Shown piece by piece: positions 11,501-22,548 of a DNA stretch of 64,000 nt. Under the pieces are notes generated by a model. That model saw only the letters and a program-made list of their open reading frames with translations, was not told where the DNA came from and made no database searches. Numbering within the stretch: position 1 is the stretch's first letter; the number at the start of each line of letters is the position of its first letter. Both the position numbers and the translations under genes were made by a program. Origin of the DNA: Deinandra increscens subsp. villosa (lineage: Eukaryota > Streptophyta > Magnoliopsida > Asterales > Asteraceae); NCBI GenBank assembly GCA_039602395.1, contig JBCNJP010000020.1, forward strand, positions 19,198,483 to 19,262,482. The letters are read 5' to 3'.

Positions 11501-12253
11501 TATATTTTATATGGTTTCTATATTTATTTCATCTCATAAACTTTTTTAAATTTTAATATCTATATAATACTTCACCAATTCTTACTCGCGTTATTGCACG
11601 AGCACCCCACTAATGTATGTATTTATATATTTGTGTGTATTATAAATAATTACATTTATTGTATATTTACAAGAAACTAAACATATCACTCCATGTGATT
11701 GTAAACGATAGGGTGTGAGAATAGTTTGGGTATACCATATGACATGGCTAGTGAACTCAATTGGTCATGGTCGACGAAATCAAACATGGCATACAAAAGA
11801 TCTTTCTAGTAATAGCAGGTACATGATAAATTAGGGACGTTTCAATTATTTTCAGGACTCAAGACGGGATGAAAATTATATTTTTATTACATAAACTAGC
11901 TATTTTATAATGAAACTTCTTTAATTTATAAAAAATGACTACTAAGAATTACTAATATATAAGCAAAGACAATAATGAATACATATAAAATTCGTGTATC
12001 TATATAACAAACACTTATATGAATATGCATATGTATAAGATGGATGGGGATACTAGCATATGGTGAAGGGTGGCACAACAATCATCACGCATTTGAATAT
12101 TCTGCACGACATGGTTTGGAATGGTGGCAAGTTGATATTGTATGGTATGTCATCCGATTCCTTGAGATTATTGGTTTAGCTAGTGACGTTAAACTACCGA
12201 CCGCAATTGATATTCAAAGAAAGACTCTTCCTTTGAATGATCCATCTCCTTAA
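8592..12253 (+). CDS. Plastid acyl-lipid desaturase, FAD5/ADS type, copy 2
   Basis: Spliced model: 8592-9080, 9182-9322, 10137-10277, 11712-11818, 12040-12253, giving 363 residues. Exon lengths 2-5 are identical to copies 1 and 3, so this is a tandem duplicate. All three histidine boxes remain (HRHLSH, HRYHH, HNNHH). The start is ATG 8592, because the ancestral start was frameshifted; the transit peptide is about 11 residues shorter but still basic and Ser/Thr-rich. Two changes stand out. Arg becomes Pro in LEEPNN at the start of exon 3. The NSxxHxWG region in exon 4 reads NSIGHGRRNQTW, so the usual Trp-Gly is Arg-Arg. The frame is open throughout and splice sites are canonical, so it could be functional, altered, or early in decay. 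Confidence 0.85.
9840..9948. repeat. Three tandem copies of a 35-bp ATGTAAACA-rich unit
   Basis: The unit contains ATATGTAAACATATATGATG and GTGTTTACATACACAT. It repeats three times in intron 2 of desaturase copy 2, the last unit with a few changes. A diverged, inverted relative is at about 5390-5490 in copy 1. Confidence 0.8.
10388..10736. mobile_element. Non-autonomous element with inverted repeats of about 75 bp
   Basis: The left end (TTGGATTTTAATAATC ... CCGATAATAATCCAAACT ... TTTGGCCAGCA) is repeated as an inverted copy at the right end near 10662-10736. The length is about 350 bp, inside intron 3 of desaturase copy 2. I found no clean target-site duplication. Pieces of the same family may occur at 23402-23580 and 56428-56490. 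Long inverted ends fit a Mutator-like element, but the class is not proven. Confidence 0.6.
10964..11250. mobile_element. hAT-type MITE with 8-bp target duplication
   Basis: The ends are CAGTGGCGGATCCA and TGGGTCCGCCACTG, a 14-bp terminal inverted repeat with one mismatch. An exact 8-bp duplication ATATAAAC flanks it (10956-10963 and 11251-11258). An 8-bp duplication and CAGTGG ends are typical of hAT. It is 287 bp, GC-rich compared with the surrounding intron of copy 2, and has no coding capacity. Confidence 0.9.
11582..11613 (+). mobile_element. Helitron-like 3' terminus in intron 3 of copy 2
   Basis: A stem CTCG...CGAG separated by about 10 bases is followed by CACCCCACTAA and then T. Hairpin plus CTAA before T fits a Helitron end. 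The 5' end was not found. Confidence 0.35.
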
Positions 12254-12994
12254 CTCCACTTTTGATTATGTAATTATTGGAGAAAATTCATTGTAAAACT
12301 CAAGTCTTACATTTGAGGATATGCAGGCATCCGATCCAAAGTTGTTGCTATCTTCCATTGACAATACATGAGTGAAAATTTCTACATCTTATGTATTTTA
12401 AGTTTATATTCTTTTTTAATTCTTATATTTATTTTGAACTTTTTTAGACACTATTCTCACGTGGGATCAGTTTATACAAAAGACTTCGATTTTATTTTGT
12501 GATCTTTCGAGGACGTTGACTAATTTTTCACGGTTTAACGCACGAGATCAAATCATGTTGAAGAAAAAAAGTATACTTTCGAAAATGAGAAAATTTATGC
12601 ATACATGTAGAAGTCCATACATCTTCGAGTTTCAAGCTTTGTTAAAATCATAGAAAAAAAAACACATTTCATCATTTAATGTTATATATTAGAAAAGGTA
12701 GGTAATAACCCGCGCTAATTCGTTATTAGTCATTTCTGCTTAACATTCACATAGAAACATATATATAAAAGAAAAAAACATTTCATAATGTATATTCAGA
12801 ATCAAACAAATTTTTATAAAAAAAAATTATCGTAAATCACAATCTCTTATATAAGCCTACTTTAGTAGACAGACGGCTAAATCAATTTGTTTCACCGCTT
12901 GATGGATTTTGTGGACATTTCTTAATAACTTCATATTTAATCTATCTCAAATCAGGTATGGAGAGATTTATGATTCTATTGTTCATTATTTCTA

Positions 12995-14056
12995 GAGTAA
13001 ATTACACAAAAGGTCCTTTATGTTTTACCCCGATTTCGAATTAAGTCCTTTAAGTAAAGTTGTTACATTCGACATCCTTTATATTTTAAACTTGTTTCAT
13101 TGAAGGTCCTTTACCACTAACAAAGTTAAAAACCATCGTTAAGTTAAGGGTACCATAGTCATTTATCAAAATCTTTAAAATAAATCATTATAATAAAAAA
13201 TCATAATAACAATTAAAACCCTTAAAAAAATCAGATCATCTTTCTCCTTCTTAGGGCTAAAAAAAGCACACCTAGTTTACCTTTCTTACGCATCAGAAGA
13301 AGATGAGATCAATCGACGATGTTCTTCTCCTTCTAGGGCTCAAACGTGCTTCACCTGGTGGTTTGATCTCTTCTTCCTCTAAATATCGATAACCATTTTT
13401 TTATTCTACTCGTTTTTATTGAATTTGAACATCAATTTGATTAGATTTTTGAATTTCTTGTTCATGTTCATCATTGTTAATCGTCACTGTGAATTTCAAG
13501 TTTACTTTTTTCGGACCTCCAAAAACTTAATTTGTTCACAAAATTGACTTTCTTCTGTATTGGATTGTTTATTAGATGTTGGTTCAACAATGAATTTCAA
13601 GTTTACTTTGATTCCGGATTGAATTTACATCGGTTTTTTATCTCTGTTTGATGCCATTGATGTTCATCCATTATTTTGGCAAATTGGAGATCTTATATTC
13701 ATACATGTTTGATATTCATCAATTTAATGTTTTTTTTTGAGAACATGTGATCGATTTACTGATGTGTAAGGAAGGTAAACCAGGTGTTAGTCTTGAGCCC
13801 TAAGAAGGAGAAGACAATCTGATCTTTTTTTGAGGGTTTTTTTTAATTATTTTTTTGGATTATAATGATTTATTTAAAGATTTTGTAAATGACTATAATA
13901 CCCCTGACTTAAGGATGATTTTTAACTCTGTTAATGATAAAGGACCTTCTATGAAACAAGTTCAAAACATAAAGGATGTCGAATGTAACAACTTTACTTA
14001 AAGGACCTAATTCGAAATCAGGGTAAAACGTAAAGGATCTTCTGTGTAATTTACTC
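12995..14056. mobile_element. Non-autonomous Mutator-like element with perfect 9-bp target duplication
   Basis: The ends GAGTAAATTACAC... and ...GTGTAATTTACTC are the start of inverted repeats of roughly 200 bp with scattered mismatches. A perfect 9-bp duplication TTATTTCTA lies at 12986-12994 and 14057-14065, the length typical of Mutator insertions. The 1062-bp element has no transposase frame. Its internal part contains a repeated phrase near TTCTCCTTCTTAGGGCT and CTTCTCCTTCTAGGGCTC. Confidence 0.85.
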
Positions 14057-14341
14057 TTATTTCTATTTTTGGTTTGTAAATAGGAATCACAGCTATAATA
14101 ATATTAGGTGGTAGGGTGGCTTAAAAATTCACTTCTTTTCTTTTTTTTTTTTTCTTTTGATATAACATTTGGTGATTAGTTTCTCCTAAATCCTAATAAG
14201 CTTCAAAATGAATGTGACAGTGAAGAAAACAAATTCACTAAATAATAACCAAGTTTCATAATTATTTATATATATAACAACAAAATTTGGAAGTTAAATA
14301 GTATACATTTTATTTCTTATAGTAAACTTTTGGTTTTCATA

Positions 14342-14950
14342 GTTTGGCCACGTATGTTTCATACTCTTACGTTTTGTACCCTTTAATTTTTAAAGTTTTT
14401 TTTATTTTAAGTTTTGTTATCTTCTACTTTGGCCACGAAACTTTTAACTTTTCAACTTTCGTTTTTAGTATATTTTTAGAGTTTTATACTTTCACTACAA
14501 GACTTTTAGACTTTTACATTTTATACCCCTTAACTTTTTTACCCTCTAACTTTTAAAGTTTTTTTTTTTTGTTTTAAGTTTTGTTGTATTCTACTTTGGC
14601 TACGAAAAATTAAACTTTTCTACTTTCATTTTTAGTATACTTTTATAGTTTTATACTTTAACAACGAGACTTTTAAACTTTTACGTTTTATACCCATTAA
14701 CTTAGTATATTTTTATAGTTTTATACTTTCACCACGAGACTTTTAGACTTTTATGTTTTATACTCCTTAACTTTTTAACCCTTTAATTTTTAAAGTTTTT
14801 ATATTTGTTTTAAGTTTTTTTTGTTTTCTACTTTTGCCACGAAACTTTTAACTTTTCTACTTTCGCTTTTAGTATATTTCTATAATTTTTATACTTTCAC
14901 CACAAGACTTTTAAACTATTACGTTTTAGAACACTTAACTTTTTGACTTT
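14342..14950. repeat. AT-rich imperfect tandem repeat
   Basis: Phrases such as TTTGGCCACGAAACTTTTAA, TTAGTATATTTTTA and ACTTTTAGACTTTTACGTTTT recur in the same order about four times, with unit sizes of about 160-240 bp. The frame at 14344-14556 falls in this repeat and is not a gene. Confidence 0.7.
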
Positions 14951-15029
14951 CGTTCAATATAAAAATTCAACCTCGCAGCAACGCGCGGGGTGATAAACAT
15001 CTCGTTTAATTTAAGTCAAATTTGTAGAA

Positions 15030-15454
15030 ATTAATCAGTCTCAGTCTCATCCTCGTTCTCCTTAGTAACCGACTCAGCAGTGACTGCCGATTCTGGATCT
15101 CGAGTGGTTCTGCCACTCCTTGTCGTGATAGCCTTGGCTGTTTGGCGTGGATTTGTCACGGTGTTACCCGGCAAACTTACGGGTTGACGCTCACATAATG
15201 ATTTTGAATGCTGGCCGGCCCACGGTTCTCACAAGGTTCTGCACATGAGCTCCTATGTTACCTACCTCCTTAGCTACCGATGCGATGTCTGACTCATTCT
15301 TTGCTACCCTAATATCATTTTGTTGAACCACTTTCTCGTTTTGCTTTATGAACTGTGTCACCATGTCAGTTGCTACCCTAATATCATTTTGTTGAACCAC
15401 TTTTTTTCCCCCACAAAATAGCCATCGACTTTTTGTTTTCACAAAATAGCCCAT
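15030..15454 (-). pseudogene. Ty3/gypsy gag relic
   Basis: Read on the minus strand, one frame contains LPGNTVTNPRQ followed by AKAITTRSGR. This is the signature seen in the C-terminal gag region of plant gypsy elements. It is preceded in another frame by a stretch like VGNIGAHVQNL. A short internal duplication repeats VVQQNDIRVA. Frame changes and the absence of pol nearby mark it as a relic. Confidence 0.6.
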
Positions 15455-16290
15455 CTAGCACAGTCAAAAGGATACCGTATATTAGGCCAATCAAAACAAG
15501 TCACGTCAAATGAAAAAAATCAATCTTTTATATAAAATTGGTTAATACGGTCGTGATGAATGTACGTACTGTTTGACTACGCTATAATAAATTTTTACCT
15601 AAATTTTGTTTTTCTCTTATAACCTTAGAAATATAATATTTAATAAAATTTTGAATATAACATTTTGACGTGCTCATTTTATCTAAATGCCGACATAATT
15701 TTTTTCAACATCGAGCCAGATGACCCAACTAACTTGATGTTTTGACCCCGCTCAGTTTTGTGTTTTTATTTTTGTATGTATGTAGATAAAATGAGCACAT
15801 AAAAATGTTATATTCGAAATTTTATAAAACATTATATTTTTAAAATTATAAGAGAAAAACAAGATTTAGGTAAAAAATTATTATAGAGTTGTCAAAACCA
15901 TAGCTACGATCGTCCAGACCGTACATACGGTCGCCACGACCGTATTGACCAATTTCGAATAAAAAATTCATTTTTTTGACGTTGTTTTGTTTTTGTTGGT
16001 CTAATATACGGTTGCCTTTAATCATAATAGGGACGTTGACGATCATGATAAAATCAATCGCTATTTTGTAGGGGTGTTCATGGTTCGGTTTCAAACCGTG
16101 AAACCGTTCAAACCGGTCATCGGTTCGGTTTTGCGGTCGGTTTTTTATCTTAACGAATGATCGGTTGGTTTCAAAAATTTTAAACCTTTGTGAACGGTTT
16201 GGTTTACGGTTTATATGAAAAACCGGTCGTAAAAAACCGGACCGGACCATGTACATATAATAAATAATATATAGTATATATATATATATA

Positions 16291-17053
16291 GGGTAAGGAT
16301 CATGTGAAAACAACTTTTATTGCGAAAACACGAAAACAAATATTAAAACCTCTATAACTTTTTCATACGTTAATATTATTATAAAAATTTTGCACCAAAA
16401 TCCTTAAAATTATGTTATCTTTAGTTATGGGAAAAATTTTAAAAATAATCAAATTTTTTTAAAAATTATTATTGCAAAGGTGCAATAATTTTTATTATTA
16501 TTATTATTGCACATATGCAATAATATTAAAACCTTTATAACTTTTTTTCATATGTTAAAATTTTTTATAAAAAATTGCACCATAAATCTTATAATTCTGT
16601 TATCTTTAATTCTGGAGAAAATTAAAAAAAATTCAACGTTTTTTTTATTTTTTTATTATTGCACATGTGCAATAAAAATTTATTATTGCACATGTGCAAT
16701 AATATTAAAACCTCTATAACTTTTTCATACGTTAATATTTTTGATAAAAAATTGTACCATAGATCTTATAATTCTGTTATCTTTAATTCTGGAAAAAATT
16801 AAAAAAAATTAACGTTTTTTTGTTAATATTGCACATGTGTAATATAATTAATATGTATTATTGCACATGTGCAATAATAAAAAAAATCACGAAAATTTAT
16901 ATTTTTAATTTTTTTCCCAGAATTAAAGGTGACATAATTTTAAGACTTTTGGTGCAAATTTTTTTAAAAAATATTATCGTATGAGGAAGTTATAGAGGTT
17001 TTAATATTTGTTTTCTTGTTTTCGCAATAACATCTTGTTTTTATTTGATCCTT

Positions 17054-17055
<2 letters not shown>
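16291..17055. mobile_element. Foldback/MITE-like element with about 85-bp inverted ends inside a TA repeat
   Basis: The left end GGGTAAGGATCATGTGAAAA and the reverse complement of the right end (GGAAGGATCAAATAAAAACA) begin an inverted repeat of about 85 bp. Both arms share ATTGCGAAAACA and ATATTAAAACCTCTATAACT. The interior has several copies of the palindrome TTGCACATGTGCAA. TA runs on both sides hide the target duplication. The terminal GGG-x-x-AGGATCAT resembles the MITEs at 27234 and 63042. Confidence 0.75.

Positions 17056-17058
<3 letters not shown>

Positions 17059-17124
<66 letters not shown>
17059..17124. repeat. (TA)n microsatellite, about 33 units
   Basis: An uninterrupted TA run separates the two foldback elements nested in the 16070-17868 element. 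Confidence 0.95.
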
Positions 17125-17128
<4 letters not shown>

Positions 17129-17131
17129 TCG

Positions 17132-17362
17132 AGTTATGCTACATCCAGTAAAAACGCTACATCCACTGCGGATTCATCTGGGGCGTCCATCAAGATCATC
17201 CAACAGCCATGATCTATGGTGTTTCCGCCTATGGTGTTTTTGGTGAGGGAAAAAAACACCATAGGCGGAAACACCATATATCCTGGCTGTTGGATGATCT
17301 TGATGGACGCCCCAGATCAATCCGCAATGGATGTAGCGTTTTTGCTGGATGTATTTTACCCT
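17132..17362. mobile_element. Near-perfect foldback MITE
   Basis: Two arms of roughly 100-115 bp are almost exact inverted copies: ACATCCAGTAAAAACGCTAC ... GGGGCGTCCATCAAGATCAT on the left, and the complement on the right. A smaller palindrome GGTGTTTCCGCCTATGGTGT lies near the centre. The RNA would fold into one long hairpin. TA repeats border both sides, so the target site is probably TA-rich. The frames on both strands here are artefacts of the palindrome. Confidence 0.85.
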
Positions 17363-18089
17363 AAACCTATATATATATATATATATATAATACATTGACT
17401 TGTTTTTAGTAATGAGATTTTGGGTGTCAGCGTTTAATAACAAAAATTCTAGAAAATTTAGACATGGTTTCATCCTGAAAATCTAGTATACTATTGTTTA
17501 TATTATGAACTTTAGTATTTGCATCATGTTTTTTAGAGGTTACCTGTTCTATTTCGAGGTGGATTTTGTATTAACAAATTAGAGATGACAAGTATAGTAG
17601 ACTAGCTCATATTATCATTCCCACATTTGATAAAGTTGATTTCGAATTTTCTTTTAATATAAAATTTATATTCTAAACTTATATTGAAAGCTTAAATATC
17701 CTAAACCGTGAAACCAAACCGAAACCAAACCGGAAGTAATGGTTCGGTTTGGTTCGGTTTTAATTTTTAACGGTTCGGTTTAGGTTTTCGATTATTAAAA
17801 ACCGTAATTAACGGTTTGGTTTACGGTTTGACCGAAAAACTGTAAAAACCGGACCGCGAACACCCCTACTATTTTGTAGGAAAAAAACAATAGATATTTT
17901 GTGAAAAGAGAAAGATAAAAAAAACCCGAAATGGCTATTTTGAGAATTTAATGTTACATTGATGATTGGCTCTTTTATTAAATGTTATATATAAAAGTGC
18001 ATTTGATATAGATACTATATATAGTAGTAAAATTGATATCTTTAAATGATTAAGGATTTAGGTAAAAATGATATCTTTAAATGATTAAG

Positions 18090-18351
18090 ATTTTTTTTTA
18101 ACGGTAAACACCCGGTAATTTGGGGGTTAAATCATGATAAACGATGTTATCCACGACACGCTGCGACCACAGGCCGTGAGAGTAACCAAGACCTTCTATG
18201 TTGCACATCCATCTTAGAGGAAACCCACCGTCCAAAGGCCCACTGTGGTAAAACCTCTGACTCACATCTATAATTTACATTCATTTTTTGTGTCCGGTGA
18301 GATTTAAACCCTTCACCTCACATTGAAAAGTAAAGGTATATCTAATACACC
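18090..18351 (-). mobile_element. tRNA-derived SINE, family A, copy 1
   Basis: On the plus strand it begins with a T tract and AACGGTAAACACCCGG and ends near a B-box complement. On the minus strand the B-box-like GGGTTTAAATCTC sits near the head. Direct repeat AAATGATTAAG flanks it at 18079-18089 and 18352-18362. It shares long stretches (GCTGCGACCACAGG, TATGTTGCACATCCATC) with 27780-28008 and 37382-37600. Confidence 0.85.
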
Positions 18352-18362
18352 AAATGATTAAG

Positions 18363-20110
18363 GATTTAGGTAGATAAAATATCAGGTATATGGATAAGTG
18401 TTTGATACTAATTGGATGTTTTGAAGCATGTGATATATACCCGGGCATACGTACTTATTGTAGCCTTTTTTGTACATGTTTTTGTCTTCTACAACTAATT
18501 AGAGACTTCACACATTTTGTGTGTTAGTTGTTTGAATATTTGATAAAAAATAATAAAAGTTAGACATAAAATACTATTTGTTATTCTATATAAGATTTTG
18601 TAATTAAACAATTTCTTCTAAATTTAATCTGTTTTTTATATAGTATATCTACTATTATAAATTAAATATATGTATGTTACATGTTATCTTATATTTACTT
18701 TAATAAAAAAAAATCTTCATGTCTCTCTTACAAATAGTTTAAAAAAACTAAATTATATAAATAAATAATAAAAAAATACAAATCTTTTCTCTTAAATTCA
18801 ATAAAATTATAATAAATTTCAATTATAGTATTTAAAATATATTTTTATAACATAAGTCTAATTATTTCTTATACGTTTATCTTTAAATATATAATAATAG
18901 CTGTATTCGAAGTTATTAAATATATCATTTTTAATACATCTCCTATAAAGCACTATTACTATATATACAATTTCTTGTGTATGTTCATCTCTTTTTTTTT
19001 CTTTTACCTGAACACAAAAACATATTATTTTATTTTATTTTATTGTTGTCTTTTATAGCAACACATAAAACGTTTTTTTTAACTTGGTGTATAAAGAATT
19101 TACAGTTGTGTATAATAACCTTTACTTCGGAGCCATTTTAGTATTTGGTTTCTAATTTTAGCGTTGTTACACAACCTTTGGTATTTTTGTTCTTTTATCT
19201 ATGTACATTTTAACAATGAAACTGTTTCTTGTGTCAGTGTTGTTTTAGCACTTTATTTTTTATATCTTTTTTCAAGCACAACGAATTTAACACATAAGTT
19301 TGTGGTGTAATGGTTGTAAATCGTCTAATATAACTTTTAGGTAGTAGGTTTAATATTTTAAGCAATTATCTTTTAATTTTAACGTCGTTACTCAATTTTT
19401 TGTATTTAGTTTTCTTTACGTAGCTTTACAGTAATACAACTAGTTCTTGTATTCAATTTAAGTTATTCATGTGATAACGCACAAAAGTCTAGTTTAAATA
19501 CAACAGTTATTTTATCTATAATTCTGCGTTTGATATTTATTTAGATATGTCTTGTTAGTAATAAAATAAAATTCTGGTATGATTATTTATTTTATTCTCT
19601 CTGTATTTAATTTAAAGGGGAATCATATATATCTTCTACTTAAAAAATTATATATTTCTTCAAGATATAAGTTTTTAATGTATAGTATACAATACTCTTT
19701 AATCTTTATTTAAAAAAATATATATATGAATTCTTAAGTTGAATTACTTAAATAGTCTATTTATTTAAGATAAATATCTCTCTAAAAACAATTTTTTTGT
19801 TGGATGTAACTATAAATTCTAGTGTGATCACTAATTTTTATTTTAGTATATTTTTGTATGTTGCTTTTAGAAAAAAAAGTTGGTTTTCTTGAGATGTGAG
19901 TGTCTTTTAGATGAGGTTTTTATGGGACATATATAGAGGTAAATTGCTAAGTTATTTGTTCATTTATTAAAAAAGAAAAAAGAAAAGCGAGCATTATCAT
20001 ACACAAATGTCTCATTCACGTGAAAATAAACATCATTATTCCCATTATTTATACCAACAGAAAACTATTATACACGTGTCCATATCTTCCATTGCTAAAG
20101 CATGCAAAAA
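18363..20110. other. AT-rich intergenic DNA upstream of the ENT gene
   Basis: I see no gene, RNA gene or well-bounded element. The sequence is AT-rich with scattered short frames only. Confidence 0.6.
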
Positions 20111-20116
20111 ATCACA

Positions 20117-20122
20117 TTATAA
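20117..20122 (+). promoter_or_regulatory. Possible TATA box of the ENT gene
   Basis: TATAAA occurs about 103 bases before the ENT start codon, a reasonable distance for a core promoter plus a short leader. Position is the only evidence. Confidence 0.3.
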
Positions 20123-20224
20123 ATTCACCCATTGATGGATAGAAATCATGAAACCCCTCTATTTTTGTACACTCCGACAAGCCTTATCCAAATCTAGATC
20201 GATCTTAATTCCGGCAAAAAAAAT

Positions 20225-22548
20225 ATGGGGATTGAACGGTCAAATCCAAAGCCTGAGATGTTCAACGATAATAATGACGAGCAAAAAGACACATATCATA
20301 TAGCCTACATTATCCACTTCTTACTCGGAGCCGGATATTTAGTTCCCTGGAATGCCTTCATCACCGCCGCCGATTACTTCCAGTACCTATACCCCACCAA
20401 ACACATCAACAAAGTGTTCTCCGTCGGTTACATGTCGGCCGCCGTGGCCGTGCTTTTCACCCTCATGCGGTGGTCCAGGTCTAGCCGGATCAAGCTGCCG
20501 TCGGTTCGGACCCGGATGAATTTGGGTCAGGGTTTGTTTATTTTGGCTCTGATGGTGGCCCCCGTGACGGACTGGATTGTTCACGGGGAGCGGACCGAAA
20601 CGGTATCAAACGTGGCGTTTGTGGTGCTTGTTTCCATGGTTATGGTTAGTGGTTTAGCTGATGGATTGGTGGGCGGGAGTCTAGTTGGAGCTACCGGGGC
20701 ACTCCCCGAACGGTATATGCAGGCTGTTTTCGCCGGTAACGCCACCGCGGGTATGATATACATTAATTATTTATGGTTTTTATTGTAAAGAGAAATCACT
20801 AAAATTGATTATGTTTTTTCAAAAATTAATATCGATTTTAAAGCCCGTAAGATGAAGTGAATCAGCGTGAAACTACTAAACTAATCAAAATAAATATAAT
20901 TTCAAGTTGGGTCGAATTAATAAATGGATAGGGGCCCTAGAAACATCGGATGTAAATCTCACTCACATTAGTTGAGTGGAGAATGAAACATTCTTTATAG
21001 GAAGGTGGAAAACCTTCTTTATCCATATGCATTTTGTCTAGGCGAGTAACTACCTCGTCTGATAAAAAAAACTTTAAGTTCTTGAATGAGCAATCTATTT
21101 GAGATAAAACGGATAATATGTTAATACGACTGGTTTGGGTAATCGATTTTGATTATTTTTATTAACAAGCCTTTTGTAAGATTTTAACTCATTACTTTAT
21201 GATTTAGGAGTCACCAATATGTCATCAAACTAACTCTTGGAACAATATTGATTGATTTAATTGATTATTTTTCACACTTAATGGTAGCCTTTAAGGGAGT
21301 GATTATCTAAGACCGTTTAATTTAATGGTAGGATGAATACCCCATAAAAGAAAAAATAGTGAGATTCTACAAATGTAAAATTTAATGCTATGGATTGATG
21401 GAATAAAAATGTGCTCAAAATATATATAATAGTGACTAAATTAAATTCCTTGTTTATTTTAACTTAAAAGTTGGTCAAACGTATTTATTTTATTATTTTA
21501 GTGATTTTCCTTTATTAAAATTAAATGCTCAAAGGGATTTCAAATTTTCAATACTCTCACTTCTTAAATCTCATATCGAGTCCAAACGACTTTTTTAAAT
21601 TTTAATTTTGATGTTTTAGAACTTTTTAAATGTTGCAAACATTTGATTGTCGATCACAAACAATCGTCTATCTTTTTAATATCCGAAAAAAATTCTGAAA
21701 AGTTAAAGTTAAAAGTTCAAACGTTCATCTTATACAACCTTAATGGTCTACGTTGATATGAGATTAAAAAAGTGACTGACAATAGTGTAGAAATAGAAGC
21801 ACATTTGCTCAAATTTGATTAATTTGATTGTTAATTAATAACAAAATTTCCAGGTCTGGTGGTTTCAATATTAAGAATCATAACAAAGGCGTCGCTTCCG
21901 CACACGCAAACCGGTCTCCGAACAAGCACACAAATCTACTTCACCTTCAGCGCGGTCATGGTGCTTCTATGCATCATCTGCACCAACATTCTACACAAAC
22001 TCCCCGTGATCCGGTTCCACCGCAACAAAAAACACATCCACCCCATCCAACACGTATCAAATTTCTGGGAAGTGGTTAAAAAGATCCGCTGGCTAGTAAT
22101 CGCGGTCTTCCTAATCTACCTCGTTTCGCTATCGATTTTCCCAGGTTATTTAAGCGAAAACGTTGAATCGGCGTATTTTAAGGATTGGTATCCTATACTG
22201 CTGATTACAACGTTTAATATTGGTGACTTTTTGGGCAAGTGTTTGACGGCGATTTATGTGCCGAGAGGGAGTAAGGTGGCGGTATGGTGGTCTGTGGGTA
22301 GGGTGTTGTTTTATCCGTTGTTTGTGGGGTGTGTACATGGACCTGGATGGATGCGAAGTGAGGGTCCGGTGGTGGGTTTGACCTTGGCGCTTGGTGTGAG
22401 CAATGGGTACTTGACGAGTGTGCTTATGATATTGGCGCCGAAGTCGGTTCCGTTGGAGGAGTCGGAGGTGGTTGGGATCGCTATGGAGACGTTTTTGATG
22501 GTTGGGTTGGTGGTGGGTTCGGCTCTTGGTTGGTTGTGGAACTTGTGA
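20225..22548 (+). CDS. Equilibrative nucleoside transporter (ENT family)
   Basis: Two exons, 20225-20750 and 21854-22548, joined in frame across a GT-AG intron (ACC GCG G / GT CTG), encode 406 residues. The protein is strongly hydrophobic, with about 11 predicted membrane segments as in SLC29/ENT proteins. Family-like stretches are GAGYLVPWNAFITAADYF near residue 40 and the ADGLVGGSLVGATGALP helix. Others are YMQAVFAGNATAG at the splice site, TFNIGDFLGKC in the second half, and the C-terminal SNGYLTSVLMILAP. Plant ENTs move nucleosides, usually with protons, across the plasma membrane or tonoplast. The length (about 390-450 in Arabidopsis relatives) supports a full gene. Which ENT subgroup it belongs to is not decided. 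A partial inverted duplicate is at 30416-30696. Confidence 0.9.

Larger units (their letters stand above)
16070..17868. mobile_element. GGTTCGG-rich foldback element of Mutator type, containing nested elements
   Basis: The ends are AGGGGTGTTC and GAACACCCCTA, continuing inward as CGGTTCGGTTT / AAACCGAACC-rich inverted arms. The flanks carry a perfect 9-bp duplication CTATTTTGT at 16061-16069 and 17869-17877. The element is 1799 bp. Its AT-rich middle is split by two further foldback elements (16291-17055 and about 17132-17362) that sit in TA microsatellites. A sister element is at 23604-24283. Long frames on either strand inside it are products of the GGTT repeats, not genes. Confidence 0.8.

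Noticed and set aside
14344..14556. Phe-rich 70-residue frame resembling a membrane peptide
   Set aside because: It lies in an AT-rich tandem repeat, and its frame is not kept in the other repeat units.
15846..16313. 155-residue minus-strand frame
   Set aside because: Composed of the repeat arm of the 16070-17868 element plus adjacent AT-rich DNA; no domain.
17174..17473. Open frames on both strands across the foldback
   Set aside because: They read the arms of a near-perfect inverted repeat in both directions and have no protein-like features.
20387..20763. Minus-strand frames opposite ENT exon 1
   Set aside because: Shadows of a GC-rich coding exon; the plus-strand protein is clearly the real one.
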